DNA from: Candidatus Nanopelagicales bacterium | GTDB taxonomy: Bacteria > Actinomycetota > Actinomycetes > S36-B12 > UBA10799 | DNA length: 5,611 nt | Assembly: GCA_030699055.1 (NCBI GenBank) | Contig: JAUYKX010000229.1 | Location: forward strand, 1-5,611 | Reading direction: 5' to 3' | Part shown: in pieces, positions 1 to 5,141 of the stretch | How positions within the stretch are numbered: position 1 is the first letter of the stretch | Layout: each line of letters begins with the position of its first letter | The notes under the pieces: generated by a model | What the model was told of the DNA's origin: nothing | Database searches by the model: none | What the model saw: the letters and a program-made list of their open reading frames with translations, nothing else | Made by a program: the position numbers and the translations under genes

Positions 1-147
1 CGACGGGCTGCATCCGGCGGCGAAAGCGAGTGCAATCACGACCATCAGGCCGACGAGTGCTGCTGAGGAAGCCGACCGCGAGTGAGACTTTGACACCATT
101 GTCGCTTGCCGGCCTGACCGGGTCTGCTCGGATTTCGGCTGACTCAT
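1..147 (-). CDS. Putative lipoprotein, N-terminal part (runs off left edge)
   Basis: The reverse strand reads 49 uninterrupted codons from an ATG at 147 to the window edge. The first 28 residues are polar and basic (MSQPKSEQTRSGRQ...). A hydrophobic stretch follows (AALVGLMVVIALAF) and ends in A-A-G-C, a lipobox-like motif with the cysteine at residue 46, then S-P-S. This is the layout of a type II signal peptide, so the product is predicted to be exported and lipid-anchored to the outer face of the membrane. I chose the start at 147 because GGGAG (154-158) lies six bases upstream. An in-frame ATG at 99 would give a more compact signal peptide (cysteine at residue 30) but has no clear ribosome binding site. 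The mature domain is outside the window, so its function is unknown. Confidence 0.7.
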   Translation of the reverse strand, partial: MSQPKSEQTRSGRQATMVSKSHSRSASSAALVGLMVVIALAFAAGCSPS

Positions 148-214
148 TGGGGGCTCCCATTTCCGGGTGGTTTGTGGCGCGATTCACAATATCCCGAAAT
201 TGATGGGGCTGACT

Positions 215-241
215 TGACATGGAATGCATTCATTCGTGTCA
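215..241. promoter_or_regulatory. Near-perfect inverted repeat, possible operator
   Basis: The left arm TGACATGGAATG (215-226) pairs with the right arm CATTCGTGTCA (231-241). This gives eleven pairs, one of them G-T, with one bulged G and a four-base centre (CATT). GAATGCATTC (222-231) inside it is itself a perfect palindrome. The element lies 68-94 bases upstream of the lipoprotein start at 147. That position would suit a repressor or activator site for the gene, or a hairpin in its leader. No regulator is encoded in the window, so the role is inferred from position and symmetry only. Confidence 0.4.
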
Positions 242-245
242 CCAT

Positions 246-266
246 CGGAAGAGAGGACTTCTTCCG
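246..266. repeat. Short inverted repeat in intergenic spacer
   Basis: CGGAAGA (246-252) is the exact reverse complement of TCTTCCG (260-266), with a seven-base loop. A G-T pair and an A-T pair can extend the stem outward by two. It lies between the candidate terminator at 287-311 and the inverted repeat at 215-241. There is no T-run on the minus strand after it. It may be part of the transcription end of the phosphatase gene or have no function. Confidence 0.3.
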
Positions 267-286
267 GTTTGCGTGTGGTCAGGTGA

Positions 287-311
287 GCGCCGGCAGGGAA
301 TTGCCAGGCGC
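287..311 (-). terminator. Candidate terminator of the HAD phosphatase gene
   Basis: GCGCC-GGCA (287-295) pairs with TGCC-A-GGCGC (302-311) in a nine-pair, GC-rich stem with one bulged A and a six-base loop. Read on the minus strand it begins 24 bases after the TAA at 336-338, where an intrinsic terminator would sit. No U-tract follows. That is common for actinobacterial terminators but makes the call less certain. Confidence 0.5.
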
Positions 312-335
312 CTCCGCAATGTCCGCTATTAGCGA

Positions 336-1058
336 TTACTGACCCAGGCTCCGAGGGGTCGCACGGCGGGCCGCGCGGCTTGCGCGCTTGCCGACCTCCA
401 CGATTCGCCATCCGCGCTTCGGTGCGATCTTGCGCAACTCGCGGTCAGGATTGATCACTACGGCTTCGCCAACGGATTCGAGTAGCGGCAGGTCGCTGAT
501 CGAGTCGCTGTAGGCGACACATTCGTTCAGGTCGTATCCCCGCTCGGAGGCCAACTGTTCGATCGCCGCGACCTTCCCTTCTCCGTAGCAGAAGGGGCCC
601 ACAAGTTGCCCCGTGTAGCGACCATCGGTGATCTCGGCGGTGGTCGCCACCGCACCCTCCATGCCGATCATCTTCGCCAGTCGCCCGACGATTTCTATCG
701 GCGACGCCGACACGATGATCCGATCGCGACCGGCCGCCGCCTGGCGGTCGAGCTCGGTTCGGGCCTCCGGCATCACAGTCCGGGCCAACCGGGGGATGAA
801 CCTGTCGCCGAGGGATTCGAGGTCGACAACTGGTACGCCGGCGATTGCCCGGAGGATTCGCTCGCGCAAACGTTCGGACCGGTTGTCCGACGCTCCGGCG
901 AAGATGAACGAGAGGGCGTTGACCGCGTCCTTGGCCAACTGGCGTTTCGGGACCTGACCGGCCTTGAACGCTTCCCAGGCCAGAGCGAAGTTGGCCGACC
1001 CCCGGATCAGCGTTCTGTCGAGATCGAAAAAAGCCGCCGACGGCGCGTAGGCGTTCAT
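336..1058 (-). CDS. HAD-superfamily subfamily IB phosphatase (SerB-like hydrolase)
   Basis: This 240-residue protein carries all four HAD phosphatase motifs. Motif I is FFDLDRTL, with nucleophile D12 and acid/base D14. Motif II is IIVSAS (S117), motif III is GEGK (K162), and motif IV is SDSISD (D185 and D189, Mg2+ ligands). The alpha-helical cap inserted after motif I (about residues 25-100) places it in HAD-IB, the group of phosphoserine phosphatase and many actinobacterial hydrolases of unknown substrate. It should be a cytosolic Mg2+-dependent phosphomonoesterase. I cannot name the substrate. The frame is open upstream to a GTG at 1100, but the ATG at 1058 puts the DxDxT motif at residue 12, as is usual, and the extra 14 residues are proline-rich and unconvincing. 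No clear Shine-Dalgarno site precedes either start. The C-terminal tail (about 222-240) is basic and alanine/arginine-rich. The gene is divergent from the repeat-protein gene at 1159. Confidence 0.9.
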   Translation of the reverse strand: MNAYAPSAAFFDLDRTLIRGSANFALAWEAFKAGQVPKRQLAKDAVNALSFIFAGASDNRSERLRERILRAIAGVPVVDLESLGDRFIPRLARTVMPEARTELDRQAAAGRDRIIVSASPIEIVGRLAKMIGMEGAVATTAEITDGRYTGQLVGPFCYGEGKVAAIEQLASERGYDLNECVAYSDSISDLPLLESVGEAVVINPDRELRKIAPKRGWRIVEVGKRASRAARRATPRSLGQ

Positions 1059-1133
1059 CGGGCGGCCGAAGAATGGCGGGGGGTGGATGGCGACATGCAC
1101 TCCAGCCTACGGGCACCCGGTCCCCGCTGCGGC

Positions 1134-1152
1134 GACGGAACCGTCCCATACT
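1134..1152 (+). promoter_or_regulatory. Divergent promoter region: inverted repeat plus possible -10 box
   Basis: The 100-bp gap between the divergent starts at 1058 (minus) and 1159 (plus) must hold promoters for both directions. GACGG (1134-1138) and CCGTC (1141-1145) form a perfect inverted repeat with a two-base centre. CATACT (1147-1152) follows and ends six bases before the ATG at 1159, the spacing expected for a -10 box serving a leaderless transcript. No convincing -35 box is visible. On the minus strand TAGGCT (1104-1109) is a possible -10 box for the phosphatase gene. All of these are weak matches. Confidence 0.3.
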
Positions 1153-1158
1153 GGCGCG

Positions 1159-1881
1159 ATGAGCGAGCGAGGGCCCGGGCGGCCGGAAAGATCCCCCTGC
1201 TCGGCCGGGCGTCCCGGAATGAGCGGAGCGTTTTTCGACACCGCCGAGCGGTGGACACATCTGGCGATCGGATTGGCCGTGTTCATGCATCGGCATTCGG
1301 AGGCCACCTACCGAGCGGTGGCAGACGAAGAAAATCCGACCCGGGCAGGCTTTGGGAACGCCGCAGCCGAAGCTCCGGGAATTGCCGCACTGATCCCCGG
1401 GGCGGTCATGGGGTTGGCCTTGACGACCCAGCAGTCGATCTTCGACCGGGTCGCCGGTCTCGAGGGCCGGATGCAACTACTGACCAGGCGGGTGACGGGC
1501 AGGCAGCCGTTGGGGCCGATCCTGGACCGGGTCCGCGCCTTCCTGGCCCAGTGGGATGAGCGCTATCGCGCCGAGGCGGAGGACCACGGCGCGGTGGCGA
1601 CCGACTACCTGGCGCGGCTCGCGCCGGACGCCCTCGATGCACTGTTGGTCAGAATCGACGTGGAGGCCCTGTTGGATCACGTCGATGTGAACTCAGCGGT
1701 TGATCGAGTGGATCTCGATCTATTGATCGACAAAGTGCCGGTCGACCGCGTGATCGATCGAATCGACCTTCGTTCGGTCGTGCTGGACACGGTTGCCCAG
1801 GTGCAGGTGACTGACATCCTGCGCGAGAGCACCGGAGCGATGGCGACTCGGCTCTCCGGTGGCCGCATCCGGCTCACCTGA
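1159..1881 (+). CDS. Uncharacterised actinobacterial protein with C-terminal nonapeptide repeats
   Basis: This 240-residue protein has no enzyme motif I recognise. The first 20 residues are low-complexity (G, P, R, S). Residues 21-160 look helical, with a hydrophobic stretch around 74-90 (GIAALIPGAVMGLAL) and a charged region at 120-145. Residues 165-209 are five tandem nine-residue units of the pattern [R/H/K][I/V]D[V/L]xx[L/V][I/V/L]D. After a four-residue insert comes a degenerate sixth unit (QVQVTDILR) and an ESTGAMATRL tail. From memory, similar repeats followed by an ESTG tail occur in actinobacterial proteins ahead of an RDD transmembrane domain. That domain is absent here, and the gene stops right after the tail. 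The start is uncertain: 1159 fits a leaderless promoter, and the ATG at 1219 (MSGAFFD...) would drop the low-complexity leader. A frame-open ATG at 1087 would overlap the phosphatase promoter. The gene lies 27 bp ahead of the DUF1275 gene, probably in one operon. Its function is unknown. Confidence 0.75.
   Translation: MSERGPGRPERSPCSAGRPGMSGAFFDTAERWTHLAIGLAVFMHRHSEATYRAVADEENPTRAGFGNAAAEAPGIAALIPGAVMGLALTTQQSIFDRVAGLEGRMQLLTRRVTGRQPLGPILDRVRAFLAQWDERYRAEAEDHGAVATDYLARLAPDALDALLVRIDVEALLDHVDVNSAVDRVDLDLLIDKVPVDRVIDRIDLRSVVLDTVAQVQVTDILRESTGAMATRLSGGRIRLT
1651..1785 (+). repeat. Five tandem 27-bp (nonapeptide) coding repeats
   Basis: Residues 165-209 of the preceding gene divide exactly into RIDVEALLD, HVDVNSAVD, RVDLDLLID, KVPVDRVID and RIDLRSVVL. 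The conserved positions are a basic residue at 1 (R, H or K), a branched aliphatic at 2, aspartate at 3 (proline in unit four), and aliphatics at 4, 7 and 8. The DNA copies have diverged although the protein pattern is kept, so this is an old repeat under protein-level selection and not recent slippage. Confidence 0.8.
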
Positions 1882-1908
1882 TCGATCGAATTTTGAGATG
1901 ATCAAACG

Positions 1909-2649
1909 GTGACCGGATCGGAGAGCGAGTCGACTGCGCCTGCGGTCCAGCCGGCGGCGCAACGGCGCCGGCTGGACATCGCGTTGATCGTTCTGGCTTT
2001 TCTGGCCGGCTCGGCTGATGCGGTGGCCTTCGTCGGGTTCGGCGGCGTTTTCGTCGGGAACATGTCGGGCAATGTGATCCTCCTGGGTGTGTCGGTGAGC
2101 TCGCTGGCCGGAGTCGAACCACTGCGACCGATCACTTCGTTGGTCGGATTCGCGGTCGGCGTGCTGGTCGCCGTTGTCGGACGCCGCGTCATGGAGCGGC
2201 GCGATTCGGGCCGGGGCGCTGCGTTGGGTGGTCGCTCGCTGTGGCTTGTCGCGGCCCTGTTACTGGTGTCGGCTGTCGGCTGGCTGATCGTCGACGGGCA
2301 GCCCGACATGCCCGTGCGCCTGGCATTGATCTTCGTTGCGGCGGTGGCGCTCGGTGTCCAGAGCACGTTGGTCGCCCGCCTGGCTCTGCCCGGCGTATCC
2401 ACAACCTTCATAACGGGCACGATGATCTCCGTTGTCGCTCATCTGCTGCGCTCTCCCGGCCACGAGGAGATCCAGAAGATCAGGATCGGCGTGCTGGTGG
2501 CCCTGGTCGGTGGTGCTGCTGCGGGGGCGGGACTGCTGGCGGTGGTCTGGTCAGGCGCGATGTTCCTGCCCGCCGCAGGTGTTGTCGCTCTGGCCTTATG
2601 GGCCCGTGGTGGGGCCCGTGGCGGGGCACGTGGTGGGGCCCGATCGTGA
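1909..2649 (+). CDS. YoaK/DUF1275-family integral membrane protein
   Basis: This 246-residue protein starts at a GTG. After a polar N-terminus ending in QRRR it has about six or seven hydrophobic segments: near residues 22-45, 46-65, 74-91, 110-128, 136-155, 193-213 and 215-231. The family signatures are visible: AGSADAVAFVGFGGVFVGNMSGN (residues 33-55, quoted here as the DUF1275 A-G-x-x-D-A core followed by the NMSGN box) and GVQSTLVARLALPGVSTTFITGT from residue 149, with its STTFITGT box. DUF1275 proteins are inner-membrane proteins with no settled function; transport has been suggested only by topology. A later start would cut into the first membrane segment, so GTG at 1909 is preferred. 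An ATG at 1898 is out of frame and reads only four codons. The gene lies 27 bp after the repeat-protein gene. The C-terminus is an odd ARGG repeat (see 2602-2640). Confidence 0.9.
   Translation: MTGSESESTAPAVQPAAQRRRLDIALIVLAFLAGSADAVAFVGFGGVFVGNMSGNVILLGVSVSSLAGVEPLRPITSLVGFAVGVLVAVVGRRVMERRDSGRGAALGGRSLWLVAALLLVSAVGWLIVDGQPDMPVRLALIFVAAVALGVQSTLVARLALPGVSTTFITGTMISVVAHLLRSPGHEEIQKIRIGVLVALVGGAAAGAGLLAVVWSGAMFLPAAGVVALALWARGGARGGARGGARS
2602..2640 (+). repeat. 12-bp tandem repeat encoding ARGG units
   Basis: Three copies of a GCC-CGT-GGT-GGG type unit, with single-base changes, are followed by one further GCC codon. They encode ARGGARGGARGG at the extreme C-terminus of the DUF1275 protein, after the last membrane segment. 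The near-identity of the copies suggests recent slippage duplication. The product is a short, flexible, basic tail, probably not part of the conserved fold. Confidence 0.85.
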
Positions 2650-2669
2650 TGGACCAGTCAGCGATGAGC

Positions 2670-2687
2670 CCAACCTCGGGCGGTTGG
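2670..2687. terminator. Candidate bidirectional terminator between convergent genes
   Basis: CCAACC (2670-2675) and GGTTGG (2682-2687) form a perfect six-pair stem with a six-base loop (TCGGGC). It lies 20 bases after the plus-strand stop at 2647-2649 and 56 bases past the minus-strand stop at 2744-2746. It could therefore serve both convergent genes. No T-run follows on either strand. The rest of the spacer (2650-2743) shows no gene. Confidence 0.4.
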
Positions 2688-2743
2688 TTCGAGCGGCAAA
2701 ATGCTTGGACGGGGTTTATCAACGCTGTCGGGCGCCAAATCGA

Positions 2744-4033
2744 TCACGCGGTTAGGAGGCTGGCCGGAACAACGCCGATTCCATCGGGACGTCGGTAGGC
2801 CGCGGTGCCGGTGTTCACGATGATGGCGTTGCGGAGTCGGTCTCCGATTCGATTTCGCAGCCAGGTCAGGTGCCGGACGGAGTCGGCCGCGACGTCGGGG
2901 CTCAGTTTCGTTTCGATGGCGATGATTGATGTGTCGGGAAGTTCAACGATGAAGTCGATCTCGTGGGTCCCGTCTTGGGTGCGCAGGTGGTAGACGTTCA
3001 TCGCGTTGGGCTGGGCATACACCCGCAGACTCAGGGCGATCAGTGATTCGAATAGCAGTCCGGCCCACGGTGTTCCCGCAAAGCGACCGGAGAGGTCCTC
3101 TGGCAGCGTCACTGTGTTGGCCAGCAGGGCTTTTTGATTGGCGCCGCGAAGGGTGACCGCCAGCGCGGGATCGGCCAGATGATGCTTGGGTGCCAGGGCG
3201 AGCCTGCCCAATTGGCTCGTTTGCGGTAGCCAGCCCGCCACGGGATCGAGCAGCCACAATTGCTCGAGAACGTCGCGGTACGCGGTGACAGTTGTGCGTG
3301 CGGGTTTGTCGGAGAGGCCAGCAGTGGCGGCATCAAGAATCTTGTTGTAGGACGCGGTCGTCGCAGTCGCCGCCGCGTAGGCCCGCAGCCAGGCCCGCAG
3401 CGTATTCGGCTTGCGCACCAACAGTCCTTGTTCCGGGAAATCTCGCTGGATCACGCTGTCGATGTAGGAATTGAGGCGCCGAGGTCGAATGAGTGCGGGA
3501 AGCTCTCGGATCGCGGGGAAACCCGACGAACAGATCTCGGACACGTAGTTGGCGGCCGTCATCGTGGCGTTGCCTGCGAGGGGAAGTCCCGGCTTGGACA
3601 GGGCGGCCAAAGAAACCGACGGGGTGTCCGGAAGGTCTCTTTCGGCGAGACTCAGCGGCCGCATGCGAAGGCGGTCGATTCGTCTGGCGCCGCTGTGAAG
3701 CGGCACAGCCGGTGGCGCGGCGCTCCCCGTCAGGAGGAATCGTCCGCCAGCGCCGTTTCGATCGACACTGCGGCGAACGATGTCCCAGACCTGAGGGGCA
3801 CGCTGCCATTCGTCCAGGAGAATCGGAGTCGCGTCCTTGTCGAGGCGTTCCGGGGTCGCCAGGAGTAGCGCTGCCGCTGCCGGATCGGTCAGGTCGATAG
3901 ACGTCCCTGCCCGTTGCCGGGCGGTTGTGGTCTTGCCAACCGCCTTCGGCCCATCGAGAGCGATCGCCGCCAGGTGCGGCAGCAGCGTATCGAGTTCACT
4001 ATCGACGATGCGGACGCGGTACGAATCGGCCAT
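2744..4033 (-). CDS. AAA_14 / DUF4143 family ATP-binding protein
   Basis: This 429-residue protein, of normal length for the family, has an N-terminal P-loop ATPase. Walker A is GPKAVGKT (28-35), Walker B is ILLDEWQ (71-77, D74 and E75), and a sensor-1-like LTGS lies at 101-104. RLRMRPLSLAER (121-132) follows, typical of this subfamily. Residues 185-310 are helical, in the position of the family's winged-helix part. The C-terminal DUF4143 part has E329 (LLFESL), EIDFI (358-362) and IETK (373-376), the spacing of a PD-(D/E)xK nuclease-like fold. Such proteins are widespread in bacteria and archaea, patchily distributed and poorly characterised, so ATP binding is well supported but the role is not. 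The start fits homologous N-termini as I remember them. The GAGGA directly abutting the ATG is too close for a normal ribosome site, so a leaderless start is likelier. It is an orphan here with no toxin or partner gene beside it. Three 23-bp repeats precede it. Confidence 0.92.
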   Translation of the reverse strand: MADSYRVRIVDSELDTLLPHLAAIALDGPKAVGKTTTARQRAGTSIDLTDPAAAALLLATPERLDKDATPILLDEWQRAPQVWDIVRRSVDRNGAGGRFLLTGSAAPPAVPLHSGARRIDRLRMRPLSLAERDLPDTPSVSLAALSKPGLPLAGNATMTAANYVSEICSSGFPAIRELPALIRPRRLNSYIDSVIQRDFPEQGLLVRKPNTLRAWLRAYAAATATTASYNKILDAATAGLSDKPARTTVTAYRDVLEQLWLLDPVAGWLPQTSQLGRLALAPKHHLADPALAVTLRGANQKALLANTVTLPEDLSGRFAGTPWAGLLFESLIALSLRVYAQPNAMNVYHLRTQDGTHEIDFIVELPDTSIIAIETKLSPDVAADSVRHLTWLRNRIGDRLRNAIIVNTGTAAYRRPDGIGVVPASLLTA

Positions 4034-4039
4034 TCCTCT

Positions 4040-4045
4040 ACGCTA
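4040..4045 (-). promoter_or_regulatory. Possible -10 box of the ATPase gene (leaderless start)
   Basis: On the minus strand TAGCGT fits the loose TAnnnT pattern of actinobacterial -10 boxes. It ends six bases before the ATG at 4033, which would put the transcript start at or next to the start codon. Its first three bases are the last three of the nearest 23-bp repeat, so a protein bound to the repeats would touch the promoter. No clear -35 box is visible. Confidence 0.35.
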
Positions 4046-4111
4046 CCGTTTTCGGCTGTGCTGCACTACCGTTACCGGGCGCACTGCCCTACCGTTTTCG
4101 GTCGCGCTGCT
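4043..4111. repeat. Three direct repeats, 23-bp period, upstream of ATPase gene
   Basis: CTACCGTTTTCGG occurs at 4043-4055 and 4089-4101, and the variant CTACCGTTACCGG at 4066-4078. The starts are exactly 23 bp apart. The ten-base linkers are also related: G at position 3 and CTGC at positions 6-9 are kept in all three. Each core contains CCG-N4-CGG, so every unit has its own small dyad. The array fills most of the 95-bp gap between the VOC stop and the ATPase start and touches the likely -10 box. It is too short and too closely spaced for a CRISPR array. An operator for an unknown DNA-binding protein, perhaps the ATPase itself, is the simplest reading. Confidence 0.85.
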
Positions 4112-4128
4112 GCGTGCCAACCGTGTGA

Positions 4129-4905
4129 TCACCCTGGAGGCGGTTCTTTCATCGCGATGACGTTGAACCAAGCGCCCTGCGGATCCATGAGGGAAGCGAT
4201 TCGGCCCCATTCGATATCCATGCCGCCCATCAGGACCGATCCGCCGTGGTCGACCACCCAGGAGCACGTTGCATCGGCATCGTCGACGGCGAAGTAGACA
4301 CCCCAACACGGCGGTACCTCGGCGGGAACCGAATCCGGTTTGAGCATCATGCCGGCGACGGGGCGGTCCTCGACTTTGAACGTCGTGTAGTTCATACCCG
4401 GCGCCGCTTGGTCCTCAGCAGACCAGCCGAATACCGCTCGGTAGAACTCCTTCGATCCGTCCGTGTCCGTCGTCATCAACTCGTTCCACACAAACGTTCC
4501 CGGCTCGTTGACCAAGCCGGACCCGATGTGGGTTCCCGGTTGCCAGACGGCGAAAGTCGCCCCGAACGGATCGGCGAAGACCGCCATGCGCCCGAAGTTG
4601 AAGACATCCATCGGTTCCATGAATACGGTCCCGCCCGCGCGACGAACCAGTTCGGTGGTCTCGTCGGCGTTGCCCACCGACACGTAGGTCGTCCAGTTGG
4701 GCGGGGCACCCGGCATGGGCAGCGGCCCGATCCCGGCGACGGGGTGCTGGCGCAACACGGCCATGCGGTAGCCACCTGAGCCGGGACTGGGTGGGGCCAC
4801 CGACCAGCCGAACAGCTGGGCATAGAACTCGGCGGCATCGTCGGGCGAAGTCGTTCCCAGGTCGACCCATGAGGGCGTGCCCGACTCGTACTCGGTCTTT
4901 TGCAT
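4129..4905 (-). CDS. Two-domain VOC (glyoxalase/bleomycin resistance) protein, Cfp30B-like
   Basis: This 258-residue protein is made of two vicinal-oxygen-chelate domains, about residues 10-123 and 135-252. Each begins with a W-x-(D/E)-L-(G/M)-T-(T/D) strand (WVDLGTT; WNELMTTD). A helix with a FY...FGW motif follows (FYAQLFGW 27-34; FYRAVFGW 154-161). Each ends in a DP(F/Q)GA strand (ADPFGATFAVWQ; MDPQGAWFNVI). From memory, order, length and motifs match mycobacterial Cfp30B (Rv0577), a cytosolic or secreted antigen whose enzyme activity is not firmly assigned. I see no full metal-ligand set that would identify it as glyoxalase I, so no substrate is proposed. The start at 4905 is supported by GGAG (4914-4917) eight bases upstream and by the Cfp30B-like beginning. 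The frame stays open to 5274, but the extra residues are arginine-rich, cross the spacer and overlap the glucosidase gene. It lies downstream of the GH1 gene and 95 bp upstream of the ATPase gene. Confidence 0.93.
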   Translation of the reverse strand: MQKTEYESGTPSWVDLGTTSPDDAAEFYAQLFGWSVAPPSPGSGGYRMAVLRQHPVAGIGPLPMPGAPPNWTTYVSVGNADETTELVRRAGGTVFMEPMDVFNFGRMAVFADPFGATFAVWQPGTHIGSGLVNEPGTFVWNELMTTDTDGSKEFYRAVFGWSAEDQAAPGMNYTTFKVEDRPVAGMMLKPDSVPAEVPPCWGVYFAVDDADATCSWVVDHGGSVLMGGMDIEWGRIASLMDPQGAWFNVIAMKEPPPG

Positions 4906-4913
4906 CGATGAGG

Positions 4914-4917
4914 CTCC
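4914..4917 (-). promoter_or_regulatory. Ribosome binding site deciding the VOC start
   Basis: On the minus strand GGAG is followed by eight bases and then the ATG at 4905. It is the best Shine-Dalgarno match in the leader and favours this start over the longer open frame. Confidence 0.65.
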
Positions 4918-4930
4918 GTTCCTGCCGAAT

Positions 4931-4971
4931 CCATTTCCAGGCCGGTCCATTTCCAGGCCGGTCCATTTCCC
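4931..4971. repeat. 16-bp tandem repeat (2.6 copies) in the VOC leader
   Basis: CCATTTCCAGGCCGGT occurs perfectly twice in tandem (4931-4946 and 4947-4962) and is followed by a nine-base partial copy whose first eight bases match (4963-4971). The array lies 26-66 bases upstream of the VOC start. On the minus strand each unit reads ACCGGCCTGGAAATGG and carries a purine-rich GGAAATGG that resembles a ribosome site plus ATG, but these ATGs are not in the VOC frame. Sixteen is not a multiple of three, so the array is unlikely to be coding. It could be an operator pair or a slippage product in the untranslated leader. Confidence 0.85.
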
Positions 4972-5085
4972 GTCACGTCCATATTGGCGCGGATGACCCG
5001 GCGACTGGCGGTCGTCATGGGCCACGCGGGGCAGATCGGGCGGGAGTGGGTCCAGTCGGGTGATCGTTGGATGGCTGCACGGGAG

Positions 5086-5104
5086 AACCCGGCACCTTCC
5101 GGTT
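5086..5104 (-). terminator. Weak hairpin after the GH1 gene
   Basis: On the minus strand AACCGG and CCGG(G)TT form six pairs with one bulge and a six-base loop, 37 bases past the GH1 stop. There is no U-tract. It is the best terminator-like structure I found between the GH1 and VOC genes, but it is weak. The remainder of the 236-bp spacer (4906-5141) holds only the 16-bp repeat and the VOC ribosome site. Confidence 0.2.
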
Positions 5105-5141
5105 GTTGTTCCCCGCCGCGCCGTCTGTCCCCGGTGGGTCG

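Noticed and set aside
184..411. Minus-strand 75-codon frame
   Set aside because: It overlaps the 3' end of the phosphatase gene and runs through the hairpins of the spacer. There is no ribosome site or domain.
1059..1100. GTG start at 1100 for the HAD phosphatase
   Set aside because: It adds a proline-rich stretch before the usual N-terminus and overlaps the possible -10 box region. The ATG at 1058 puts the DxDxT motif at the normal place.
445..1476. Long minus-strand open frame of 343 codons
   Set aside because: It overlaps the phosphatase gene out of frame and the repeat-protein gene antisense. The translation is rich in R, G and P with no motif. It is a by-product of high GC content.
606..1559. 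Plus-strand open frame of 317 codons
   Set aside because: It is antisense to the phosphatase motifs and out of frame with the repeat protein. Its composition is arginine-rich with no recognisable domain.
3260..3868. Plus-strand 202-codon frame antisense to the ATPase
   Set aside because: The minus-strand frame carries Walker motifs and a full-length domain match. This frame is arginine/glycine-rich shadow sequence.
4043..4111. CRISPR array
   Set aside because: The cores are 13 bp with 10-bp linkers that are themselves related. Repeat and spacer lengths are far too short and there are no cas genes.
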